A DNA stretch of 64,000 nucleotides, from the NCBI RefSeq assembly GCF_018130145.1, contig NZ_JAFCMB010000005.1:310001-374000 (forward strand). The letters are read 5' to 3'. Both the position numbers and the translations under genes were made by a program. The notes under the pieces were generated by a model. It saw only the letters and a list, made by a program, of their open reading frames with translations, did no database searches and was not told where the DNA came from. Positions within the stretch are counted from its first letter, which is position 1. Every line of letters starts with the position of its first letter. Origin of the DNA: Bradyrhizobium sp. AUGA SZCCT0176. GTDB lineage: Bacteria > Pseudomonadota > Alphaproteobacteria > Rhizobiales > Xanthobacteraceae. Shown in pieces: positions 47,817 to 56,100 of this stretch.

Positions 47817-48521
47817 ATGGACGCATTGATCAAATCCCTTCGCCCCAGCAAGACTGATGTCAAATCGCCTGACGTGGCGCCGGACACCCGCCCCGCCGAA
47901 CTCGATCCCGCCGAATTCCTGGCCGCCGCCGTCCGTGCCGATCAGCCGCGCCCGTCGCGCGCCGAGGCCGAAGCGGCCGTGCATACGCTGCTGAGCTATA
48001 TCGGCGAGAACCCCGGCCGTGAGGGCTTGCTCGATACCCCGCGCCGGGTCGTCGAGGCCTTCGATGAACTCTACCAGGGCTATCACCAGTGCCCGGCCGA
48101 AGTGCTCGACCGCACGTTTGGTGAAACCGCGGGCTATGACGATTTCGTCCTGATCCGCGACATCGAATTCACCTCGCAATGCGAGCATCACATGATGCCG
48201 TTCTATGGCAGGGCGCATATCGCCTATACGCCGGTCGAACGGGTCGTGGGGTTGTCGAAGCTCGCGCGCCTGACCGACATCTTCGCGCGCCGCCTGCAGA
48301 CGCAGGAGCATCTCACCGCGCAGATCGCAGCCGCGATCGACGAGGTGCTCAAGCCCCGCGGTGTTGCCGTCGTGATCGAGGCGGAGCATACCTGCATGTC
48401 GGTGCGCGGCGTCGCCAAGCACGGTGCGATGACCTTCACCAGCCGCTATACCGGCATGTTCCGCGACAATCCGGCGGAGCAGGCGCGTTTCCTGTCCATG
48501 GTGCGAGGACCGGCCCGGTAA
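47817..48521 (+). CDS. folE: GTP cyclohydrolase I
   Basis: 234 residues from the ATG at 47817. The FolE signature is complete: [16 protein letters not shown], zinc Cys/His in [39 protein letters not shown], and the second Cys in [12 protein letters not shown]. It converts GTP to dihydroneopterin triphosphate for folate. The N-terminal 60 residues are a variable extension, common in rhizobial FolE. Followed by hisI. Confidence 0.96.
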   Translation: MDALIKSLRPSKTDVKSPDVAPDTRPAELDPAEFLAAAVRADQPRPSRAEAEAAVHTLLSYIGENPGREGLLDTPRRVVEAFDELYQGYHQCPAEVLDRTFGETAGYDDFVLIRDIEFTSQCEHHMMPFYGRAHIAYTPVERVVGLSKLARLTDIFARRLQTQEHLTAQIAAAIDEVLKPRGVAVVIEAEHTCMSVRGVAKHGAMTFTSRYTGMFRDNPAEQARFLSMVRGPAR

Positions 48522-48535
48522 CCTCGCTTTCCATT

Positions 48536-48590
48536 TTGTTTTGACGCGTTTTCTTCACGCGAACCGGTATCCACTTCGCTCGAAAACGCT
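48536..48590 (-). repeat. Dispersed intergenic repeat (copy 2, inverted)
   Basis: Reverse-strand copy of the element at 30041-30095; only about five of 55 bases differ. It ends exactly one base before the ATG at 48591. The placement separates folE from hisI and casts doubt on that ATG as the hisI start. Confidence 0.8.
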
Positions 48591-48611
48591 ATGGAATTCG
48601 CGAGGCCCGCC

Positions 48612-49040
48612 GTGTCCACATCTGCAGATATCAACGACCGCGAGGAAGGGCTGGCGTTCCAGCCCAAATTCGACGCGTCGGGTCTTCTGACCTGCGTGGC
48701 GACCGATGCTGCGACCGGCGACGTGCTGATGGTCGCGCACATGAACGACGAGGCGCTGCGCAAGACCATCGCCAGCGGCGAGGCCTGGTACTTCAGCCGC
48801 TCGCGCGGGCGCCTGTGGCGCAAGGGCGAGAGCTCCGGACACACCCAGCGCGTGGTCGAGATGCGGATGGATTGCGATCAGGACGCAATCTGGATTCGCG
48901 TCGAGCAGCACGGCGCGGCATGTCACACCGGCCGCCAGTCGTGCTTCTACCGCGCGGTGGCGGCGGGAGATGGCGGCACACAGTTGTCGTTTGTCGATGC
49001 GGACCGACTGTTCGATCCGAACGCGGTGTATCGTAAGTGA
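48612..49040 (+). CDS. hisI: Phosphoribosyl-AMP cyclohydrolase
   Basis: 142 residues from GTG at 48612, chosen because GAGG (48602-48605) lies six bases upstream. The ATG at 48591 has no ribosome site and abuts a dispersed repeat. HisI motifs: VLMVAHMNDEAL, AWYFSRSRGRLWRKGESSGHTQ, and metal ligands in DCDQDAIW, AACHTGRQSCFY. Third step of histidine synthesis. Stand-alone HisI (no HisE fused), as in alphaproteobacteria. Confidence 0.94.
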   Translation: MSTSADINDREEGLAFQPKFDASGLLTCVATDAATGDVLMVAHMNDEALRKTIASGEAWYFSRSRGRLWRKGESSGHTQRVVEMRMDCDQDAIWIRVEQHGAACHTGRQSCFYRAVAAGDGGTQLSFVDADRLFDPNAVYRK

Positions 49041-49121
49041 CCCGTTATTCAGCAGCGAGAGCCAGGAATCCATAATCACGATCGTGAGCATGAAGTTCAC
49101 GCATTGGGCCGCGTGCTGCGG

Positions 49122-49565
49122 CTAACGCTTGATCGGATTGTGCGCCTCCGCCGCCTCGTCGATGGGCACGTTAGCGCCATGCGCGATGGCCAAACCTTCG
49201 CCCCGGGGGACCAGCACTAGCGACATGCGATCCTTGCCGGGCGGTCTCATTTCCCCATTTGGCCGTCGATAGCCGCCCATCGACCAGCGTACGACCGCAA
49301 CGAAAGCCCCGCCGGGCAATGTTTCAATGCTTTCAATTTCTTCGAGTTTGCACGATCTATTCTTGAACAGCAGATCGAAAAATACCTGATGCGCTTTTTG
49401 TACTTCTGCTTTTCCGCGCCAATGCATCCCGACGACGTTGACCCAATGAATGTCATCCGTCGCGAGCTGCCACATAGCGTTCATGTCCGAAGCGTTCCAG
49501 GCAGCTTCCCACCCGTCCAGCACGGCCTTGACCTCTGCAACTGCCCTGTTGTTGATTGTTGGCAT
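49122..49565 (-). CDS. SnoaL-like (SgcJ/EcaC-type) small protein
   Basis: 147 residues from the ATG at 49565 with GAGGTGATCC upstream. The NTF2-like fold is visible in VKAVLDGWEAAWNASDMNAMWQLATDDIHWVNVVGMHWRGKAEVQKAH, the SgcJ/EcaC pattern. The C-terminal part (EMRPPGKDRMSLVLVPRGEGLAIAHGANVPID) also fits. Ketosteroid-isomerase-type cone fold; ligand or reaction unknown. Confidence 0.88.
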   Translation of the reverse strand: MPTINNRAVAEVKAVLDGWEAAWNASDMNAMWQLATDDIHWVNVVGMHWRGKAEVQKAHQVFFDLLFKNRSCKLEEIESIETLPGGAFVAVVRWSMGGYRRPNGEMRPPGKDRMSLVLVPRGEGLAIAHGANVPIDEAAEAHNPIKR

Positions 49566-49751
49566 TGGATCACCTCTGAGGACCGAACGAGGCATCGTAA
49601 CTTCTCGGATTGATTTGGCTAGACTGCTCGCCGTCCGTTGTCACCGGCATACCAGGCGCTCCTTCCATTAAGGCTCAATGCCAGAGGGCCGGACAACGTG
49701 GTGATCGCGGGTGGGATTGAAGACTAAGCGCTCTCGCCGGACGCTCGATAA

Positions 49752-50735
49752 TTACTCCGATGGCTTGACGCCAAGATCGCGCAGGATACCGAGCATCACA
49801 TCACTGTCGCGCTTGAAAATACGAGCCGTCGTTTCGAGATTGGCAGGCGAACTCAGAATAAAGTTGTTCAGCATCTGCTGGACCTTGGAGTCGGATCCGG
49901 CCTGGATCAATAGCTCCGAGATCCGCTGGACGATATCCTGCGGCGTTCCGGTTGGTACAGCGAAGGTGGTGAATGCGCGCAGGTCGTAGAAGTCGCCGAC
50001 GGCGCCCTGTTCAGTCATTGTGGGCGTGTCCGGATAGGGTGGCAGGCGGCTGCCTACCACGCCGATCAGGTTGCCGGTTCCCGCCTGTATGACGGGTGCT
50101 GCTGCGGCATAGCTTCCTGCGGCGCCATCCAGCGTCTGCCCCGCGATGTCATTCCACATCGGCGCCTCGCCGCGGTATTGGACGACCTGAAATTGAATGC
50201 CGTATTGCTTCGCCATTGTCGCTATGAGGACGTGCGGCGTCGAACCCACGCCGTACGATCCCCAGTTCAGGCTGCCGACCTTTTTTGCGTACTCGATGAA
50301 CTCTCGAAGACTTTTTGCTCCCGTCTTCTTCGCCGCCACCACCGGACCCCCGGCGCCGCTGACCATCGTAAGATAAATGAAGTCTCTTTCAGGATCGTAG
50401 GGAAGGTCTTTCACCGTAAGACGGTTTTGGATCAGTGACGAAGAAATCGTGCACAGGATGGTGGTACCGTCAGGTTCTGCGCGTTTCGCTTCCGCCACGC
50501 CGATGACGCCGCCTGCGCCGGCCTTGTTTTCGACGATGACCGTCTTTCCCACTTGCCGCGCCAAATAGTCGCCGAAAGCGCGCGCGATGCCGTCCGTCTG
50601 GCCGCCCGCCGGATACGGCACGAGAATGCGAATCTGGCGGGTGGGCCACGAGGATTGCGCCTCGGTCTTCACGGACGGGGCGCAGAACATCGTCGCCGAA
50701 CCAGTCACGAACATTCGCCGTGTCAGCTTTTTCAT
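49752..50735 (-). CDS. Bug/TctC-type tripartite tricarboxylate substrate-binding protein
   Basis: 327 residues from the ATG at 50735 (MKKLTRRMFVTGSATMFCAP) with AGGAAA upstream; the frame runs further but without a ribosome site. Twin-arginine-like RR near the start (TRRMFVTG) precedes the exported domain: IRILVPYPAGGQTDGIARAF, VENKAGAGGVIGVAEAKRAEPDG and LNWGSYGVGSTPHVL. It binds a carboxylate in the periplasm. No membrane partner (TctAB) is adjacent; divergent from a CoA-transferase gene. Confidence 0.9.
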   Translation of the reverse strand: MKKLTRRMFVTGSATMFCAPSVKTEAQSSWPTRQIRILVPYPAGGQTDGIARAFGDYLARQVGKTVIVENKAGAGGVIGVAEAKRAEPDGTTILCTISSSLIQNRLTVKDLPYDPERDFIYLTMVSGAGGPVVAAKKTGAKSLREFIEYAKKVGSLNWGSYGVGSTPHVLIATMAKQYGIQFQVVQYRGEAPMWNDIAGQTLDGAAGSYAAAAPVIQAGTGNLIGVVGSRLPPYPDTPTMTEQGAVGDFYDLRAFTTFAVPTGTPQDIVQRISELLIQAGSDSKVQQMLNNFILSSPANLETTARIFKRDSDVMLGILRDLGVKPSE

Positions 50736-51018
50736 TTTCCTGCCTGTTGTTTTCTTGTCTATCGTTCGACTGCGAAGACTAAGCGGGGGTGAGAAGTAGC
50801 ACGGGACCCCCCGTGGTTTGGTGGACGAGTATAGCGGCAATGTCATTCAGGCGAAGCCCGTTGAGGTCAGGCTGATATTCCGCACGGTGGACTGTGTCCG
50901 CTTGGCAGGACGCCGAACTCTGGACGATCACTCTTGCTGGCCGAGGCATGCTAGCGGTTGCCGCCTTGCCGCGGAAATCATTCCCTGTAATCTGGCGGAA
51001 ACATAAAGGGAAAGTTCG

Positions 51019-52206
51019 ATGGGAGGAGTTCTGGAGGGCGTGCGCGTCCTGGATTTCGGGCGCTATATCGCGGGGCCGTATTGCGCGACATTGCTGGCCG
51101 AGTTTGGCGCCGAGGTCATTCGCGTGGAAAAACGCGACGGCAGCGAAGATCGCTTTGTGGCACCGGTCGGCGAAGGTGGCGAAGGCGCACTGTTTCTGCA
51201 GATCAACCGAAACAAGAAGGGCATCACGCTCAATCCGATGAAGCCGGAGGGACAGGAGGTGATGCGTCGGCTGGTTGCAACTGCGGACGTGGTCGTCGCC
51301 AACCTGCCGCCGCAGACTCTGCGCGCCATGAAGCTCGATTATGATTCATTGAAGGCGATCAAGCCCGACATCATCCTCACGACGGCAACGGCATTCGGTG
51401 GGCCGGGGCCTTGGTCCGACCGCGTCGGCTTCGACGGTGTCGGGCAGGTGATGTCGGGTTCGGTGTACATGACCGGCGCCGGCGATCCGCCTTACCGGGC
51501 CGCGGTGAATTGGGTTGATTTCGGAACCGCGCTGCACTGTGCGTTCGGGACGCTTGCTGCTCTGATTGAACGCGGAAAATCCGGGCGCGGGCAGATCGTC
51601 GAGGGCGCGTTGCTTGCAACCGCGTTGTCTTTCACCAACGCAACCTTGATCGAGCAGGCAGTGATCAAGGCCAATCGCGTTCCGACCGGCAATCTCGGCC
51701 AGACCGCTGCGCCGGCCGACATTTACCGCACCCGGGACGGCTGGGTGCTGTGCCAGGTCACGGGTCATCCGCTGTTCATTCGCTGGGCAAGGCTGATGGG
51801 CGAAGAGGACCAGTGGCTAAGCGATCCGCGCTTTGCCGACGACATCAAGCGCGGCGACAACGGCCCTGTCATCAGCGAACGGATGGCGCGCTGGTGCGCC
51901 GAGCGCACCACGCAGGAAGCCGTCGACACGCTGGGCGGAGCGATGATTCCGGCCGGACCGGTGCTCAGCCCGCAACAGGCGCTGGATCATCCGCATATTC
52001 GCGCCGCCGGCTTCATGCAGGATGTCGATTATCCCGGCCTGCCGGTACCCGCACCGGTCGTACGAGCTGCTGTCCGGCTGTCGGAAACGCCGGGTGAAAT
52101 CGTGTCACGTCCGCCGATGCTTGGCGAGCATACCGATCTTGTTCTGGCCGAACTCGGCTATGACCCGGCTGCAATTGCGGCGCTTCGACAAGGCGGTGTC
52201 ATTTAG
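51019..52206 (+). CDS. CaiB/BaiF-family CoA-transferase
   Basis: 395 residues from the ATG at 51019. Class III CoA-transferase features: LEGVRVLDFGRYIAGPYCATLLAEFGAEVIRVEKRDGSED near the start, NKKGITLNPMKPEG, the ATAFGGPGPWSDRVGFDGVGQVMSG block and catalytic-type Asp in NWVDFGTALHCAFG. The acyl substrate is unknown; the divergent Bug-type binding protein suggests a carboxylate uptake-and-activation pair. Confidence 0.93.
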   Translation: MGGVLEGVRVLDFGRYIAGPYCATLLAEFGAEVIRVEKRDGSEDRFVAPVGEGGEGALFLQINRNKKGITLNPMKPEGQEVMRRLVATADVVVANLPPQTLRAMKLDYDSLKAIKPDIILTTATAFGGPGPWSDRVGFDGVGQVMSGSVYMTGAGDPPYRAAVNWVDFGTALHCAFGTLAALIERGKSGRGQIVEGALLATALSFTNATLIEQAVIKANRVPTGNLGQTAAPADIYRTRDGWVLCQVTGHPLFIRWARLMGEEDQWLSDPRFADDIKRGDNGPVISERMARWCAERTTQEAVDTLGGAMIPAGPVLSPQQALDHPHIRAAGFMQDVDYPGLPVPAPVVRAAVRLSETPGEIVSRPPMLGEHTDLVLAELGYDPAAIAALRQGGVI

Positions 52207-52264
52207 CGGATAACATCGGCGAATTCGCCGGGATTCCGGGCCTGCGCCAAGGGGTACGACCCCC

Positions 52265-52280
52265 TTAACCTCCCATTAAC
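52265..52280. promoter_or_regulatory. CtrA-type site before the transglycosylase gene
   Basis: Exact TTAA-CCTCCCA-TTAAC, the consensus bound by the alphaproteobacterial cell-cycle regulator CtrA, about 95 bases before the ATG at 52375. Peptidoglycan enzymes are typical members of the CtrA regulon. Confidence 0.65.
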
Positions 52281-52374
52281 CATACTTGTCCCAGTGTGGC
52301 GCAGTATTGGGCGCTGATTGCGATTTTCGCACAGGCCGCGCGGTCGTTTCGCGGGGAGCGGGGCACCAGGAAAC

Positions 52375-53412
52375 ATGTCGGTCGACACATTGAACGCCAC
52401 GGCAGGTGTCGATCCAACGCGCACGAAGATCGCGGGCTCGATCAAGCAGGCTGCCTCGGCCACCGGCGCCAGCTTCGAATATCTGCTCACCACCGCCAAG
52501 ATGGAATCCAACTTCAACCCGAAGGCGGCGGCGACCACCTCGTCGGCGCGCGGGCTGTTTCAATTCATCGACCAGACCTGGCTCGGCACCGTCAAGGAAG
52601 CCGGCAGCCAGCTCGGCTACGGCAAATATGCCGACGCCATCACCAGGAATCCGTCCGGCAGCTATTCGGTCAGCGACCCGACCGCGCGTGCGGAGATCAT
52701 GAAGCTGCGCGACGATCCGCAAGCCGCGTCGTCGATGGCGGGGGTGCTGACCCAGTCGAACAGTTTCAAGCTCACCGGCAAGATCGGCCGCCGCCCGAGC
52801 GACGCCGAACTCTATATGGCGCATTTCATGGGCGTCGGCGGCGCGGGAAAACTGATCTCGAGCGCCGAGGACAATCCGCAGGCTTCCGCGGCGCAGATGT
52901 TTCCGGCCGCCGCCGAGGCCAACCGCTCGATCTTCTACGATCGTTCGGGCCGCGGCCGCAGCGTCTCCGAGGTCTATTCCGTGCTGAACTCGCGCTACGC
53001 CAGCGCCGCCAGTTCGCCGGCCACCCGCACCGCGATGGCGGCCGTCGGCGGTGACCTGCCGCGCCGCGTGACCGTCGCGAGCGCCACGCAAGCGACGTCC
53101 GCGACACAGGCTGCACCTGCGATCGATAACGCGGCCTATCTGTCGAGCTTCCCGGATACCCGCAGCGTGACGCCGGTCGCCGCGACATCGCAGACTGCCT
53201 CCGCGCAGCCCGAGCCGATCTTTCGCTCGCTGTTCCAGGCCGGCGAACGCAACCAGCCGATTTCACCTGCGGTCCAGGAATTGTGGGGCAGGGGTTCTTC
53301 ACTCACGTCGGTCGCCTCAGCGACGCCATCGGTATCGGGACAGAAGCCCGAAGTCCGCGCACCGGGCCGGCTCGATCTGTTCAGCGATCGCAACGGCACG
53401 TTCAGTAGCTAA
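52375..53412 (+). CDS. Lytic transglycosylase (SLT domain)
   Basis: 345 residues from the ATG at 52375 with CCAGGAAA upstream. The catalytic domain spans about residues 20-200, with Glu44 in TTAKMESNFNP, then SARGLFQFIDQTWLGTV, and the YMAHFMGVGGAGKLI block. The C-terminal 140 residues are Ala/Thr/Ser-rich and probably disordered. No obvious signal peptide: export would be non-classical or flagellar/secretion-system linked. It cleaves peptidoglycan glycan strands. A CtrA-type site lies upstream. Confidence 0.88.
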   Translation: MSVDTLNATAGVDPTRTKIAGSIKQAASATGASFEYLLTTAKMESNFNPKAAATTSSARGLFQFIDQTWLGTVKEAGSQLGYGKYADAITRNPSGSYSVSDPTARAEIMKLRDDPQAASSMAGVLTQSNSFKLTGKIGRRPSDAELYMAHFMGVGGAGKLISSAEDNPQASAAQMFPAAAEANRSIFYDRSGRGRSVSEVYSVLNSRYASAASSPATRTAMAAVGGDLPRRVTVASATQATSATQAAPAIDNAAYLSSFPDTRSVTPVAATSQTASAQPEPIFRSLFQAGERNQPISPAVQELWGRGSSLTSVASATPSVSGQKPEVRAPGRLDLFSDRNGTFSS

Positions 53413-53442
53413 CGCTGCTTGGGGCGCGCCAGGCGGCTGGCG

Positions 53443-53473
53443 TTGACGCCTGAGCGATTTGCCGCCATATACA
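53443..53473 (+). promoter_or_regulatory. Predicted promoter of the threonine leader
   Basis: TTGACG (53443-53448) and ATATAC/TATACA (53467-53473) with 18-19 bases between. Transcription would start near 53478-53480, on the leader ATG itself, so the leader peptide would be leaderless, as is known for rhizobial trpL. Confidence 0.5.
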
Positions 53474-53477
53474 GCGC

Positions 53478-53555
53478 ATGAATAAGCTTCGATCAGCCGC
53501 AATGACCACCACCGCGACCGCCTACGGCGAGTCGCCTGCTGGTTGCGCGCGCTAG
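53478..53555 (+). CDS. Threonine-rich leader peptide (attenuator sensor)
   Basis: 25 codons, ATG 53478 to TAG 53553-53555: MNKLRSAAM-TTTAT-AYGESPAGCAR. Codons 10-14 read ACC ACC ACC GCG ACC, so four of five are threonine. The second Met (codon 9) directly precedes the run. No Shine-Dalgarno is visible, but a promoter placed to start transcription at the ATG makes leaderless initiation likely. It lies between the transglycosylase stop and an intrinsic terminator in front of a ThrRS gene. Stalling at these codons when charged tRNA-Thr is scarce would favour the antiterminator. Confidence 0.8.
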   Translation: MNKLRSAAMTTTATAYGESPAGCAR

Positions 53556-53595
53556 AGACAAGCGTACTTCACCCAGAAAAGGCCCCGCCGGCGAC
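53531..53595 (+). promoter_or_regulatory. Candidate antiterminator helix
   Basis: GTCGCCTGCTGG (53531-53542) can pair with CCCGCCGGCGAC-type sequence at 53584-53595 (ten of twelve positions pair, the six nearest the loop end consecutive). The right arm is the 5' arm and loop of the terminator, so both cannot form. A ribosome stalled on the threonine codons (53505-53519) would cover to about 53530, leaving the left arm free. Hand-derived pairing, no energy calculation. Confidence 0.5.
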
Positions 53596-53618
53596 GGACG
53601 GGGCCTTTTCTGGTTTTT
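53573..53618 (+). terminator. Intrinsic attenuator terminator before thrS2
   Basis: Perfect 15-bp stem CCAGAAAAGGCCCCG (53573-53587) / CGGGGCCTTTTCTGG (53599-53613), an 11-base loop and TTTTT (53614-53618). It begins 18 bases after the leader stop codon and 46 bases before the thrS2 ATG, the standard attenuator position. Confidence 0.9.
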
Positions 53619-53663
53619 GATGGTCCCCGTCCACGCTTTTTCCTCTTCACAAGGAACATAGCC

Positions 53664-54854
53664 ATGGACGATCTCGACCACAGAAATCTCGGCGTACAGC
53701 TCAAACTCTGGCACCTTCAGGAGGATGCGCCGGGCATGGTGTTCTGGCATCCACGCGGCTACGCGATCTACCGGGTGCTGGAGGACTATGTCCGGCGCAA
53801 GATGCGCCGCGCCGGGTATGCCGAGGTGCGGACGCCACAGCTGCTGCCGAAGGAGCTCTGGGACCGCAGCGGCCACTGGGACAAGTTCGGCGAGCACATG
53901 TTCAGGGTCGACGACGGCGAGCAGGCGATGGCGCTGAAACCGATGTCGTGCCCGTGCCACGTGCAGATCTTCAACACGGGGCTGCGCTCGTGGCGGGAGC
54001 TTCCGGTCCGCTATGCCGAGTTCGGCGCTTGCCACCGCAATGAGCCTTCCGGTTCGCTCCACGGCATCATGCGGACGCGCGCCTTCGAGCAGGACGACGC
54101 GCATGTGTTCTGCCGCGAGCAGGACGTGGAGGGTGAAGTCGCGTGCTTCATTGCCCTGCTGGGCGAGGTCTACCGCGACCTCGGTTTTCCCGACTACGAG
54201 GTGGCGCTGGCGACGCGGCCGGCGGTGCGCGCCGGCGACGACGCGAGCTGGGACTGGTCGGAGGCGAAGCTCGGCGATGCCGCGCGGCAATGCGGCCTCA
54301 CGCCTCACATCAACCCCGGCGAAGGCGCGTTCTACGGACCGAAGCTGGAATTTGCGTTGCGCGACCGGCTGCGACGATCCTGGCAGTGCGGCACAGTGCA
54401 GCTCGACAGCGTGCTGCCGCAGCGGCTCGAGGCGTCTTACGTCGCCCCCGACGGCAGCCGCGCGAGACCCCTGATGATCCACCACGCGATCTTCGGATCG
54501 CTCGGCCGCATGATCGCGATCCTGCTCGAGCACCATGGCGGCGTGCTTCCGTTCTGGCTGTCACCGGACCAGGTTGCGGTCGCGCCAATCTCGAAAGACC
54601 AGGCCGGATACGGCGCTGATGTGCTGGCGGCGTTTTGGAATGCCGGGGTCCGGGCCGTTGCCTATGACGGCGCCGACACCCTTTCGCGACGCATCGTGGC
54701 GGCGCATGAAATGGCAGTGCCGGTGATGGCCGTCGTCGGCGGGCGCGAGATGAGGGACGGCCGGGTAAGCTTGCGCGAGCGCGACGGCTCACAGGCCGAC
54801 GTTCCGCTGGCCGAGGCGGTGTCCCGCCTGCAGGCGAGGGCCTGGCCACCCTAA
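53664..54854 (+). CDS. Short threonyl-tRNA synthetase paralogue without TGS/editing domains
   Basis: 396 residues from the ATG at 53664 with AAGGAA (53651-53656). It aligns with the second part of the full-length ThrRS at 36253-38298, from VFWHPRGYAIYRVLEDYVRRKM onward. Zinc ligands are kept: Cys in MSCPCHVQIF, His in DDAHVF and IHHAIFGS. Motif 2 is CHRNEPSGSLHGIMRTRAF; motif 3 reads HAIFGSLGRM (normally RAI-GSMERF). The anticodon-binding domain is present. It should charge tRNA-Thr but cannot edit Ser-tRNA. Controlled by a threonine attenuator. A stress or inhibitor-resistant isoenzyme is the likely role. Confidence 0.9.
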   Translation: MDDLDHRNLGVQLKLWHLQEDAPGMVFWHPRGYAIYRVLEDYVRRKMRRAGYAEVRTPQLLPKELWDRSGHWDKFGEHMFRVDDGEQAMALKPMSCPCHVQIFNTGLRSWRELPVRYAEFGACHRNEPSGSLHGIMRTRAFEQDDAHVFCREQDVEGEVACFIALLGEVYRDLGFPDYEVALATRPAVRAGDDASWDWSEAKLGDAARQCGLTPHINPGEGAFYGPKLEFALRDRLRRSWQCGTVQLDSVLPQRLEASYVAPDGSRARPLMIHHAIFGSLGRMIAILLEHHGGVLPFWLSPDQVAVAPISKDQAGYGADVLAAFWNAGVRAVAYDGADTLSRRIVAAHEMAVPVMAVVGGREMRDGRVSLRERDGSQADVPLAEAVSRLQARAWPP

Positions 54855-54867
54855 AAGCAGACATCGA

Positions 54868-56100
54868 CTACCTCTGCGCCGACAGCGTCTTGCCTTGCTC
54901 ATAAAATATCTTGCCGCCATCGGCACCAAACCTGATGCCGTATTCGAACGATGCGGTGCCCGAGGACTTCTTGCCGTTCGATGGATTGGAATGGCTGAAT
55001 TCCAGCGCACCACTGATCTGGCAGCTTGATCTCGCCTGGTCGCACGAGGTTCGTATCGTATCCATCTGCAGCCGGTACGATCGGTTAGGCCAGTTCTTGA
55101 CGTATCTCTCCTTGTCCTTGAGGACTTCGTCGCGAGCCGTTGATTTTCCATAGTAATCAATTCGCTCGTCGAGCGACCGGCGGGCGTAGTTCATAAAATC
55201 GGCCGTGCTGCCCTGCGACTGCTTCATGTCCTCGATGACAAAGGCGGTCGCGCGCTGCTCCAGTGCGGGATCGATCGCTACCGGCCGCGGCGGCGCAGAC
55301 GGGGCCACGACGTTTTGCGGCGGCGGCGCGACCGGCGCGTTCGGCGTCGTGCTTGCGAAATAGAACGAGCCGTCGATCGGCGAGGAGGAAACCCAGGGCT
55401 GCTGCGATCCGCCGGTCGCGCGTTTCACCTGCAGGCCGACCTGATTGAAGGTCTGGAAGATGTCGAGCCCCGGCTTCTGGATCGCCTGCGCCAGCGCCGA
55501 CGTATAGGGACTGTTGCTGCCGGTGCCATCGAGCGCGACATTGCCGGGCTGGGTGGCGTAGGACAGCAGCGTTCCCTCGGGCGCGCGCAATTGCGCAAGC
55601 CCGCTCTCGGTGCTGCGCAATCCGCGCCCGCCAAACGGGTTGTTGCGGCAGGCATCGAGGATCACGAGGTTCAGCTTTGTCCCGGATCCCTCCATCTGCC
55701 GAAGCACCAGGTTGACGTCGACCATCTGGAAATCGACATCGGCTTCCTTCACCGGATTGGCTGACGTCGGAACCAGATAATTGACGTTGCGGACCTGCAC
55801 GCCGTGGCCGGCGTAATAGAACATCGCGACATCGGCGCCCGTCAGCTCGTTACCAAAAGTCTGGATCGCGCGATCGAACGCCGGCTTGTCGAGATCGATC
55901 TGCGCGCGCCCGCCGACCAGGATGAAGCCGACCTTGCGCAACGTCTCGGCGATCAACGCCGCATCGTTCCTGGGGTTGGCGAGCGGGCTGACGCTTTGGT
56001 AGTTGGAATTGCCAACCACCAGCGCGATGCGCTTCTCCGCCCGGCAGTTCACGGTCGAAACGACCAGCAGCAATATCGACAAAACAAAAATTGAGCGCAT
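54868..56100 (-). CDS. Secreted caspase-family (peptidase C14) protein
   Basis: 410 residues with a signal peptide (MRSIFVLSILLLVVSTVNCRA). Caspase p20 domain directly after it (RIALVVGNSNYQSVSPLANPRNDA), catalytic His99 in YYAGHGVQVRNVNYLVP and Cys151 in ILDACRNNPFG. The C-terminal region (about 285-410) has no known domain. It is tail to tail with thrS2 (13 bases apart). Unlike the caspase at 38725 it lacks TPRs, so the two are distinct architectures. Confidence 0.92.
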   Translation of the reverse strand: MRSIFVLSILLLVVSTVNCRAEKRIALVVGNSNYQSVSPLANPRNDAALIAETLRKVGFILVGGRAQIDLDKPAFDRAIQTFGNELTGADVAMFYYAGHGVQVRNVNYLVPTSANPVKEADVDFQMVDVNLVLRQMEGSGTKLNLVILDACRNNPFGGRGLRSTESGLAQLRAPEGTLLSYATQPGNVALDGTGSNSPYTSALAQAIQKPGLDIFQTFNQVGLQVKRATGGSQQPWVSSSPIDGSFYFASTTPNAPVAPPPQNVVAPSAPPRPVAIDPALEQRATAFVIEDMKQSQGSTADFMNYARRSLDERIDYYGKSTARDEVLKDKERYVKNWPNRSYRLQMDTIRTSCDQARSSCQISGALEFSHSNPSNGKKSSGTASFEYGIRFGADGGKIFYEQGKTLSAQR

